Positions 36,901-47,963 of a DNA stretch of 64,000 bases are shown here, piece by piece. The DNA is from Progne subis subis (Eukaryota > Chordata > Aves > Passeriformes > Hirundinidae). Where the stretch lies: assembly GCA_022316685.1 (NCBI GenBank), contig JAKJHU010000063.1:124001-188000 (forward strand), read 5' to 3'. The translations under genes and the position numbers were made by a program. Under the pieces are notes generated by a model that made no database searches, was not told the DNA's origin, and saw only the letters and a program-made list of their open reading frames with translations. Numbering within the stretch: position 1 is the first letter of the stretch; the number at the start of each line of letters is the position of its first letter.

Positions 36901-39054
36901 CAAAAGAAATAAAGCCTGATAAATTCATTAGTGTTCATTACAAAAAAGGATGTTTCCAGTAAGGTTCTTAAAATGTGATTTCAAGAATGAATTTTTACAG
37001 CTTTGCTCAGTGACCTGGAAATATCAAAGAATTAATACTGTTATTGTACAGATGACTTGAGAGAAAAACAATGAAGGGAACAGCTTGATTTAGAGCTCTT
37101 GATAATCTGTGCATAAGTAAACCATATGTAGCTCAGCATGGCCAGGCAGGTACAGAGATTCCAGACCAGAACACAGAATGGTGGAAGAGGGATGCCAGAA
37201 AGAGGGGACCCCCACTTTTTGAACTATAAAAGATGGTATAACCCTGAAAGCCCTCTCAAAAACTTCACACTCTGCTTAATTTCATGTGTTCAAGGCTTTT
37301 AATTTTCAAGGTTATGTGATTCCATAATTTGGAATGCACTGTCCCCAAGCAGTTTATCTGTGATGTATTTCTGCCTTTATGTTTGATTACTTTTCTGTTG
37401 ATGCATCAGAGTATTTCTGTGGGTAAGCCCTTCTCTCCTTGGTTGACATACAGTGCCTGGTGGATTTAAATCCACACTTTTTGAATGTGGTGGCCTCACA
37501 TTGAAAAGTAACTTCTGAAAAAGCAGAGCCATTGATAGCAGTCATGCCCAGGTGTTAAATGTAGGTAGTTTCAAGAAAGGGTTGATTCAGATTTTATCCT
37601 CAATGTGTAAGTCATGTCTATGCTTGCTGTATCTTGATACCTGGTCTAATTATTTCTGTAAGTGTTTAAAAAATCCATTATAACACTAATTAGCACATTA
37701 GTCCTTAATTAGCTATTAGCTAGTCAAATATTTGTCTCTGTCTCAAAGTGGAGATTCCACTGGGGACTAGCCAACTTTCATACTTTATGAATAGACTTCC
37801 AGCTTGCCCTCTGAGGAGATGGTTGTAAAATAGTCATGGATTTCAGGGAGCATTTGGAAAATGTCTAGGTGTGCTGCATAGCTTCTGAGGGTCTACCATT
37901 CCAAATTCATAGAAAAGGAAGAGCATAATGTGAATTCTTTGGGGAAAAAAAAGTGGTTTTCAAGGCCTCTGAACATGCAGACCACGCAGGTCTGGGCTCA
38001 GAGTGGCTCTGTGCATGTGACATGAAGACCTATGTGAAGTGCCTAGTGTTTAATTGCAGTTGTATTTAGTATATTTGATAAAGATGAGAATTTTAGTACT
38101 GTGATTTTGTCTCTGAGAAGCTGCTTTTTATCTGTGCTGGTGTATTCTTGAAGGAGGGCCATGTCCAATAACATGGCTGCAATTATTACCTGGAGTAACA
38201 AGTGACTTCAGGGCTGTGGGTTGTGGTGGTTGTCTCTCTTTTATCACCCCTGGTCTGTTTAGAAAGCTGCTGTGTTACAAGTGGAACACCCCAGAGAGCT
38301 CTGAGAAGCTGTGCCCAGTCATCAGAGGGTGTCTTAGCCGTTCTCATCGGGACTGGAGGGCCAAACTCTCCCACAGATAAGCTATGAGCCAGAGGAAGGT
38401 ACAGGTGACAGGTACAGTCATTCATGATGGTCAGCTAGCTGGAACTGTAAATATTTAGTTGCTTTTTGTGTTATTTCCACTGGGATTTATCTTTTAAAAA
38501 CTCCCAGACTGTGGAATGGGTGCCCTTCTGCAGTACAAGTTTAAACTTAGGCATAGGAGAGAGATAAAACTCAGTTTCACTCATGCCTTGTCCCAAAGGA
38601 AGCACTTACAGCTAGGTGAAACAAATTTGCCTGCAGTGTTTAGTGTCAGGTTTCCCAGATGAAGAGGAGATCAAAGCTGAGAGATTAGGACATGCTGCTT
38701 AGAGGGGAAAATTGCAGTTTAGCTGTGCTGCTATTTTTGTAACTTGTCATATTTGCCTTCTGTCAGGTGAGCTGAACTCTGATGTGTTGTGAAACATGTA
38801 TGCGTTAGAGCTCTGTGGATGGATGTGGCAGCATAATGCCACAGAAGAAATGTGTTGGCCTCATTTCCTACTGGGTCCTGATTAAAATGAGAAATCCAAG
38901 GATTTTGCAAATGTATCTGTGATAGTTTCATGGGAGAAATGCCACAGACAGAAAACAGTGTTCTCTTTACTTAAAATGGTGATGACAGTACTGCGCTTGC
39001 AGTTTCTCCAACAAATACCGCAAGGACCACGTTGGCTCTCAAGAAACACTGGTG

Positions 39055-39095
39055 TTTTTTTTTTTTTTCTTCCTTCCCTGCCTTCCTGTGCCTTC
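39055..39095 (+). repeat. Poly-T and pyrimidine tract
   Basis: A run of about 14 T is followed by ct and cct units. It lies inside overlapping open frames on both strands and explains part of their length. A polypyrimidine stretch can also resemble a splice acceptor tract, but no acceptable exon follows. Confidence 0.8.
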
Positions 39096-40600
39096 TTTGT
39101 TTTCTCAGCGAGTCTCCACTCCAGGTGTGCCTTCACCAACTTGTCTTCACTAGCACTAGACCCCATAGCATCTCTAACACTCATACTGTATTTTACCTTT
39201 GTATCTTCTCCCCTTTATTTCTATAATGCTTCCAAAATTTGTCTCCAAATCTTTCTTGTCATCATAAAAGCTGAATTTTCTTTTTTCTTCAAAAATATGT
39301 ACAAGAAGGCTTTATGAGAAAAAAAAAAAGTCTGTAGACACTGTAAATATTTTAGATTATTAGGTATTGATTTGATTTATTTAACACTGGTGTTTGCATA
39401 CACACTAGTTAAGATTTTCTTGTTTGGCTACAGCTACAAACTGGCCTGTCAAAAGCAATAAAACCTAAGGGTGTGTGGCCATTGTCAAAATCCCATTGCA
39501 CAAGTTGTTTTGTAAAACAAAGGAGTAGTCCTGGGCTCAAGATTTTAGTCAGGTATGGGGTTTTTTGTATAGGAGCTGATGGTATGTGTAAATTTAAGAT
39601 TCAATTTCAAGCTTAGTTCTTCATGTATGACTGGATGTGAATTCTGTACTGTTATTTATTCAGTCTCCCCAAAGAACCCTTAAATGTGTCGGTAGAAACA
39701 AAAGAGATGCAAATATTAAGTAAATATTGGTGAATGACCTGTCCTCCACACATCTGTCGTCGACTACCTTTTGTTTTCACATATGTCTGTGTGTGCGCTT
39801 TTCTTCTTGAATTAAAGAAAAATGCATATTCCTTAAAATGGTAAGAATGGTGGATTTGTGTGATCAGGTTCTGGTGCTTTCACTTAGAACCCTGAGAGAA
39901 CAAAAGAAACGTATTTCTGGAAACAGGAATAAGCTTTGTTTGAGATGCATCAAACTTTACCTGACACTTGACTTTGTTTTCATTAGAGTTGAATCTGATA
40001 TAAACTCTGAGGTGAAAACCATAATGTCTGCAACAATAGCTAATAAGCACAGAAATCTTACGTATGCTGTGGAACCAGTTCTATGCTTCTTTGTTTTCGT
40101 ATTTTTATCTACTTGTAACAAAAGCTAGTGTGAGATTCACAAAAATTCTCATTTTTAAAGCCAGAGATATCTTGCTGCCTGGAAATTGGGCATATACTTC
40201 CCTGAAGTAAAACATGAGCCCTATTCATTTGATATCACCATCTAGACCTGAAATTGTTAACAGAAGACTTATTTAGCACTGATTTATTATTCTTATCCAG
40301 TTCCAAGTAACAAAAACTACCTGTGGAAAAAGGAGCTCTTGAAAAATTATTTCATTCTGTAAATTAGTTTAAATTAGCATTATTCTGCAGCTCCCAAAGT
40401 TAAAGGATCAGATGCAGAATATATCTCACCATGTGACCAACAAACCCTTGTTTTTGGAGTTCAAGTTCCTGAAAGCTTAGGTTCAAAATGAAAGGAACAA
40501 TAAAAGTTATTTATGTATACTCTTGAGGTCTAATTAGGCTTAGTATTTCACATGTACGTGTATATTTACAAGCTAGATATTGTAATGTTTATGGAAATTG

Positions 40601-40658
40601 ACACTTAACTTTGAATTGCTTCTATTTGCATATGCAAATTAGCAAAGCAATTCAGTGT
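40601..40658. repeat. Nested inverted repeat around a double octamer site
   Basis: The core at 40624-40639 is a perfect 16-bp palindrome, atttgcatatgcaaat, made of two abutting octamers (ATTTGCAT and ATGCAAAT). Outside it, tgaattgctt (40612-40621) is the exact reverse complement of aagcaattca (40645-40654), with 2 and 5 unpaired bases between. Beyond that, acac (40601-40604) pairs with gtgt (40655-40658). The octamer is the classical binding site of POU-domain (Oct) factors, and the central tgcatatgca resembles the core of the palindromic site bound by POU dimers. Regulatory activity is inference. Confidence 0.85.
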
Positions 40659-42510
40659 GAATGGATTTTAGAGACCTGTCAACAGTTGTTTATGGGGAAA
40701 GGCAAGGAAACCTGGAAACAAATCCTTGTGAATTAATGGCTTTGTTTGGCTTTGAGCATTGGAAATGCTCGTGACCTGGGCAGGTTTCAGGGCCCTGCCG
40801 TGTAGCAGCTGCAAGCACAGGCCAAGAAGGAGATTTAATTGTGCCCCATGAACCACTCTCAGGGACAGCAGGCACCTGTGAACCCAGCCATTTCCACTGC
40901 ACGTGTGTTCTTGCTAAAACCAGCCCCCCGCCCTGTGCTGGCAGCACTGGTGCCATGCACAAAGCACAGAAGCAAAGAGTGGCGGTGTCCCTGCGGCAGG
41001 AAGAAAAGGAGGAGGCAGAGTTTAGAGGGCCACGAGGTATGGCAGGAAGAATTTAGGTGTTTTTAGGCTCCTAGTACAAGATTGAAAGTGAACAGGTTTC
41101 GGCCAGCTGGTTGCTTATGTTTGCTTCCGTGCAAGCAGTCTCACACACGCATTTTTCATGAACTGCAATTCTGTAACATAAATCAGCATTGGAGAGAGCT
41201 GCTGTGGATACTGCTCAGTCTCTGCACTCTTTCTTGGAGAAGTTAATGAAAATAAGCTGTTCTAATTTGTGTCAGTATACTCCAGTGTTATTGTTCTCTT
41301 CGTAACAAAAGAAGAACAAAAGGCATAGAAGTCAGGAGTGATGAAGTGCATAAATTTGAAGGATGCTACAAAGAGATCGTTTCGTAACAGAGCCATCAAA
41401 ATCTTCTAATTGAGATTGTTATAAATATATCAAGATCAGCTGCTGAAGACAAAACAGTGCATATTTTCTTGTCTCAGGTGTGTGTGAAACGGGGTTTCAA
41501 GAGGAAGAGCAGAGGAACATTAGCACAGCAGTTTGTTCCTTCAGAGGTGCTGCAGTGCATTGTGAAATCTGCTTTGGAGAGACAGGACTCTGTGAGAAAT
41601 GAGGGCTATCAACATCTTTGCATGCAAGAACCTGCTGTTGTACGTCATGGTCCTGTTACTGTTTCCTGCAGGAATGCTCTCTAGAGCAGCTTTCTGCATC
41701 AGTTGACAGTAGTGGGTCAGTTGTCAAGGTTATGAGAAGTGAGCCTACAGCTCTGTGGGAGCCCTGTTGTGCATTATGAGGTGTGCTTGGTGTGCCTCTT
41801 CACACATGATGCTGTTTTTTAGGACACAGAACTTCAGCATGAGCCCTTTTCTGACACGAGGAAAAGCAAGTGGGGAAAAACGGGAATTTGCACACCGTAT
41901 TTCATGTTTCTAGCACATCCACGCCGGGGTCAGAAATTGGCACTTTATATTTGAAAGAAACTATTTGTTTTTCCCCCATGTTTCACTCTGTCATTATATA
42001 AGGTCAGCTGTGCTAATATTTTTGTCAGCCAATGGCACTTGGAGTGTGAACAGGGCAATGGCAATTGGGGAACCAAAGCCCAATGCTAATAGCCAGGATA
42101 TACTGCTCCATTGAGTAACCTTGCCTTTGGAAATGTGGAAACTGAACAGCTGCAGTTTTATCCAGCTGCAGACTGTGGTGATCAGGGTTACAGAGAGCTC
42201 AGCACAAAGACAGAAGGTGCACAAGTACCTCATGCTTCCTTGCTGGGATTCAGGCTGGGTTTATTTTGTGTGTGGTACATTACTTTTGTTTATAATGAAG
42301 ACTGCTGAAGTTAAATGAAACACTAGGCAAATGTATTGTCTGAATTAATGTAAATCCGATTCCTGAGAGCTCAGTAAACCTTAAAGATTAATTCTTTTAT
42401 CCACTTGTCTGGAAAACTTGGATGGTTTTTGATTTCCTTTTTTTGGAATTGGCTTTTGTTTTATATCTGTCACCAGACACATACCTAAATGAGTAAGCAT
42501 AACAGACAAA

Positions 42511-42590
42511 TACACACAGAACCAAAGACATGTACATGTTCTTGTATACTTACACACAGAACCGAAGACATGTACATGTTCTTGTATACA
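42511..42590. repeat. 40-bp tandem duplication, two copies
   Basis: Two head-to-tail copies of a 40-base unit beginning tacacacagaacc differ at only two positions (42524 against 42564, and 42550 against 42590). Each copy contains the 12-bp palindrome acatgtacatgt. The high identity indicates a recent duplication. Its copy number may vary between individuals. Confidence 0.93.
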
Positions 42591-45500
42591 TGTTTGCTTC
42601 TTTGTGTGTACCTTCACTTGAATGCATGAATATTCAGGATAAAATGTTCCACCAACAATCAAGATTTAGTCAAACTGGTAGTCATGAGAGAAGACAGCTC
42701 AGTGTAGCATTAGTGTTAAGTTTTAAGCCCATCTTTAGTATTGGCAAAAAGAAAATTTTGACTTTGGTAAATTTATCTGTGTTCATGAAAATATACTGGG
42801 TGTTTTTTGGGAAACTGGAACTGGTCAGAGGTTCAAGTTCATCACTGGTGGTCGAGCAGTTCAGGAGGGTCAAGTGGTGGCACAGCTGCTGATGCAGTGA
42901 GATGAGAAGCATATCCAATGCTTTAGGACCTTGTATCTGAATGAGAAAAGACTGATATTTATTGAGGCTCAGTATTTTGCACAAAATGTGGTACGGAACT
43001 GTTCAGATGTCTGCAATGTCTGTGTGAAGGCAGGGTATGGCAGGTAAATTTGAGATCTTATATCCCTTAAAGCCAAGTGGAGCCATTTCCCACCTTACCA
43101 GATCTTCTGGGAAGCATTTTATTGTCATGACAGTTTATAGATTCTGTTTGAACTCTCATTTTTTTTTAACACCAGCTTTGTTCAAATGATCTCCTTTTAA
43201 TTTTTTCCTGAGGTGAGGGAGGAGTGTGTATAGGGTCCAATAAAAGAGGTTGTGTTAGATCTACCAAAAGTACTAGGGATAGTTAACTGCTCAGGAAAGA
43301 GAGACCATTTATCCTCCTTGTTCTCCCCTTGCAACCTGAGAGCTAATATGAGTTCATTAAGTCCTGCCCTTTCTCAACTGCCCCTTCCCCACTGGCCCCT
43401 GGAACATGATGGAGGAATCTTTATAGCACGTGCCATGTGCTTTCCTCCAGCCCGTTCTCCCACCTCTATATCTGCTAAATGGGTTGAAGTTTGTTGGAAG
43501 ATGGGAAGTAACCTAAAAATTGAGTGTTCTACTGTGCGTAGGATTTTTTTATTTTTATTTATTTATTTCCCCTGGACTTGAGCATGTCCTGTAGAGTTCA
43601 GAAGGGTAACTTTTCTCTTATTTCCTGGTCTTGATGTTGTCCCCATGAGCCAACTTGCCACATCTAAACTGGGACCCTTTTACGGCATGTAGGTGAGAGT
43701 ATCACTTCTCATGTGGAAAGCAGTTGCAAGGCTGAATTCAGTCAGTTGAACACAGGCAGTGTTGAAGAGCATGTCTAGGGCTTTAGGGCGTGAATTTAGC
43801 TTGGCAGCTTCTTCATTCCTCCAGATGCTCTTTCCCTTCTCCAGGAGGTGCTGTGCAATTTGAAATGAGACTCTTGCCTTAAAAGCTGCAAAGAGCGAAG
43901 CGGAAAAAAAAAAATCATTAATGCTATGTAGTAGGAGGAGCAATCTAGTATCTCTTTCATTTTGATTTTTTCCTTCCCTGAGTAAAGAATATTGAAGGGC
44001 TGAATTCATCCTGTTATGCTGATGTGCATGAAAAGAAATGTAAATGAGATCCAGATGTGTTTTCTCCTCTAACAGTTTCATTCACTATGCTTTAGATATG
44101 GGAAAATGAAATGTATTCTGTAATAGGTTGGAGGAGAATAGACCAAAATTATAATTTTATAATATTCCCTGGGAATTCATAGAGACCTAACGAATTAACT
44201 GGGAAACTCTGATGTCTAATGAACTCTGCATGGGGAAATATTTAATTTTGCACTGACTGCCATAAGGCAACTGCACGGTGGGTTATTTAATCATCAGCTG
44301 TAGAAATAAAACAGCAGTAGAAAATAGACCTGTCCCCAGCATTGTAGAGAAAGGTTTAACCGAGCTCCCCCTTCAGTCTTTGTTGGAGGGATTGTAAGAT
44401 TCTCTTCTCCAGAGCCAAAACCTTCCTGGAAGCTCTGAACATAAGAGCACAGAGGGGAAAATGGTAGCACCTCCAAAGATGCAGCCTTGCTCTGTTTGAA
44501 GCCATCCACTATAGCTCTGAAGTTTGAATTTTGAATAACATACTGATGCAACTAATTGTGCTAAAAGAGCACTGTGAATTGTTGTTTGTTCAGTGTACTG
44601 TAAATATAATTTGCAGTCAGTATAAACCAAGGTCATGGCCTGTCCTGCAGTGGTAGAGAAATATATACATAAAAGGTTTTGTCTTAAACAGTGAAATCCG
44701 TGTTCTTATGAGAGAAATGCAGGGTTTAATTATGATAATAATAGGAGTAAATGGCTTAATACACCTCTTTCATTTATGGCAGTTTTTTCCTAGCTTCCAG
44801 TCCACTCCAGAGCCCTGTTACAGAGATCTCCTGCTGCCCATGCACTGCCCTGGAACAGCAGCCAAGGAGCAGCTAGTCCCTTCTTGCAGCCAGAAAATCA
44901 CCCATTCTTAAATGCAAGAATCTTCTGGATACTTTATGATAGAAGAGGATATCACAACGTAACCTGTCATCTTTAGCTTCTTCCAGGCTTCATCAGCCAT
45001 AAATGCTGGGTTCCATCTCCCCATATTTCCCTTTTGTCCCAGTGCTTTTCCTAAGAGTTTGGTTGTTTGAGCAACTTTTTCACTACTCTGAACTAAGAGA
45101 CCAGATTTAAACCCTATTTTTTTTTTTTCCAGACATAGACTCAGTCTTGAAGTCAGGTTCATTCTTCTCCTTTACAGAGAGTGAGCTTATGTTTATCCCC
45201 TGTCTTGAAGGTGACTGCACAAGTCACTGGGCTCACTGAACAACTGGAGGGGCTTGGTTTTAGTTCATTCTTTAAACTCTTTTTTCCCCAAGCTCCATCT
45301 CCCCTGAGACAAATTTAAAAAACAGTATTGGAATAGGAGGAAATAATGGCGAACATATTAGCGTTAACATATTTTGAAAAAGATTCTTTTCAGGTAGCTT
45401 GTGCATTAATATATCATGTCAAGCAATAGATGCTGTACACTGTAGACTTATACTCTCATTTGGAGCACTCTTGCAGTACATTGGATTTTTGGTAATGTGT

Positions 45501-47006
45501 TTATTCACTCTATCCTCATTATAGAAATAATCAACAAAATAGATCTGTGCTCTTTCAAATCCCTGCAGAAGTCAGTCATCTCTCTAAACATATGGTCTGT
45601 TTACCTTCCCAAAAGCGAAATGTCTTCATAATATCAAAACCCAAAGACCTTACTTTGTTCCAGTGCAGCAGACCTGGAAATTCATTGAGGTTTTGCTGTG
45701 TGTTTTGATCCCCAACTGGTGCTTGAGAGCAGAAGGCCAGAGCTCTAAGCAGGATGCATCGGGCTGTCGAGCCACCATGCTACAGTGCTTCTGACATTAT
45801 TTTTTAATGAGAGAAAAAAAAATAACTGACCTTGTAGGGACTTGCACCAGAAACCTTTGGCTAATTGCCAACCAGGAGAGCATTTTAGGAGCAAGCGTGC
45901 CATGCTTAGGAAAAGTGAACAAGACAGATTGTTCTTCCCCGCTGTTGCAGAGACATCAGTGACTTGTTCCCCAGAGATTTCTGGGTCTACTGTGTGCACT
46001 TTTGTCCTTGGTTGAAACATTCTGCACCTATGTTAGGAAAACTAATGTTGAAGTGCTTGGAAACAATCCTCCTTCTCCACCAAAGCCGTATTTTATCGAT
46101 ACTGTTTATCACAGAAGCACGTGTTGCTGTCAGCATCCTTTTTGAGATTTCAGATGCAGTGGTAGCAGTCTTACACAACGGGAGGAAAAGGGGTTATATG
46201 TCATAACTTTGCTCAGCAAATCCCCGTTGTAGTTAGAACCATAACAAAGAGAGTGAAACAGCATTTGTAAGAAATGCTGGGAGATCATAATAAGGGAAAA
46301 TGTGTGTAGATTGCAGACAAAAACCTTTTCTCTGGTGCCCACACTTATCCCAATGTAGAAACCTTTCAGAATGGATGCTTCTCAGCAATCTCTGCAGTAT
46401 TATCAGAACCCTGATAACATTCTGTTTTATCGGGTCTGTGGTAATTAAAGTGATGTTCTTTTTCTTCCTCTTTTTATGTTCCTCACCACCATCTTTTCAG
46501 AATTAGCTCTGTTTGATGTGACTGCTTCTTTGTTTACATGAGAGAGAAGAGAGTGGTCACAGAAAACCTGTATTACATGTGGTTAACAGCAAGGTTTTCA
46601 TCTCTCAAAAAGCTATTTGTTTTTTGTTTAGCAAGTTCTTTGAATCTAAATAATGTGGGCTGCAAGTAAAATTGCACATATCTCCAGTGCCCAAATAATC
46701 AGTCATTTAGAGATTTTAACACTGGAAATTCACTAAATAAGGCTGTTATGCTTCAATATTTTGTGCAAGGCAATGATAAATGAAAGCAATGAGCACTGTT
46801 GTTATTTGAAAATACTTATTACAATCTTGCAGAGTTTGTAAAGTTACTGTGTTATTAACCTTCCAATACAGATTTCTTTTCTAAAAATACTCTGCTTTTC
46901 TACCTTCTGTGAAGGCCTATTCTATTTTTTTTTTCCTTTGGCTAAGTTAACATCAAAAATATAGTACAGATCCTAATAAACTTCTCAAATGTGTAATTTC
47001 TCCAAG

Positions 47007-47032
47007 TTTTTTTTTTTTTTTTTCTTTTTTTT
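47007..47032. repeat. Poly-T tract (T17 c T8)
   Basis: Seventeen T residues, one C, then eight T residues. No retrocopy is evident next to it. Confidence 0.88.
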
Positions 47033-47870
47033 CAATAATACTACTAAAAAGGAACTAAAATTGTCAAGTGTTTATTTTAAACTTTTGTGCATCCCACATG
47101 TGCACATACCCCATGAAACTCTACCCACGGTAGTGACAATCAACCTGACAACACAATCAGTCAAATTTTACCCAGGGACTGTTTCTTAGGTAACCAAACA
47201 GGGTCACAGAACGGAGTTGTAGAATACAGAAATAAACCCCATGTTGACATGTGGCGTTTCCATTGTTTTCCAGAGAAGTCTGGGAGTGTTGTGTTGGCGC
47301 AGTGCAAAGGTGAAGCACGGCTGGTGTGCAGATTGTGAGTGTGCAGGTTCTGGTGGGGGTGAGATTCACCCTGGTAGCAGCAGAAAGCCTGATGTGAGTC
47401 CCAAAAATAGGATTTCATCATCTGGGGTGTAGGTGATATGTGAGCTCTGTGCCCAGGCTTTGTAATAGAACAGATTTGGCTGTTGAGGAGCTACAGCCAG
47501 AAGAAAAACACCTCTTCTGAATCTTTGTTTATTCTTGCTGGTTTTATTCCTCGTTCATACTCACATATTCTCGAATGTTCTCCTAAATGTCTTCCTTTCC
47601 TTTTTTGTTTTGTGAGTGGCTGTTGCTGGTGTAACAAACTTTCCTCAGGGAAAAGGGCTAGAGCTCTCTGTGCTCGTGGTCAGGCTGGAAGATGAACTGT
47701 TATCTTCATGCTGAAGTCAGCATGAGTGAAAATGTCATCAGTGCCATCTTCCACTGCTGCAGTTAGTTAAAGTTGTCTAATTCTTTTGTAACTGGCCTTA
47801 CAAAGTAGATTGTGTCTTTTATCTTTTGATGTTTTAACTTTATAGTATTGCTTAGGGGTTGTATATTGCC

Positions 47871-47963
47871 CACAAAACCACAACACAACAACAACCCCGC
47901 ACACCAAAAAACCCAAGCCAAACAAACAAAAAACACCATCACCACCAACCACAAAAAAAACCC
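47871..47963 (+). repeat. CA/AAC-rich low-complexity tract
   Basis: About 90 bases of almost pure A and C with units such as aacacaac, caaac and accacc, ending in an A8 run and ccc. Like the tract at 19.2 kb it gives spurious frames on both strands. Confidence 0.88.

Larger units (their letters stand above)
29967..40600. other. Non-coding AT-rich unique DNA
   Basis: No gene was recognised. Parts around 33.3-34.1 kb and 35.3-36.5 kb are strongly AT-rich. The open frames, up to 132 codons at 38919-39317 (plus), run through a pyrimidine tract and lack domains. The repeats and inverted repeats listed separately are the only structure seen. A group of homeodomain-type TAATTA/TTAGC sequences lies at 37680-37730. 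Confidence 0.75.

Noticed and set aside
37170..37215. 'acacagaatggtggaag' as the start of a minus-strand CR1
   Set aside because: The following bases lack the expected ggttggaa...gacc block, so the match is coincidental.
38919..39317. 132-codon plus-strand frame with hydrophobic stretches
   Set aside because: The Phe-rich segment comes from a T14 and pyrimidine tract; the overlapping minus frame is equally open, so there is no coding signal.
40780..41060. GC-richer patch as a CpG island or promoter
   Set aside because: CpG dinucleotides are few and no TATA, initiator or downstream exon is evident.
43680..44081. 133-codon minus-strand open frame
   Set aside because: No recognisable domain or family motif; it contains an A-rich run at about 43906 and looks like a chance frame.
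44120..44145. 'aggttggaggagaatagacc' as reversed CR1 tail
   Set aside because: No adjacent terminal octamer repeat and no downstream CR1 blocks.
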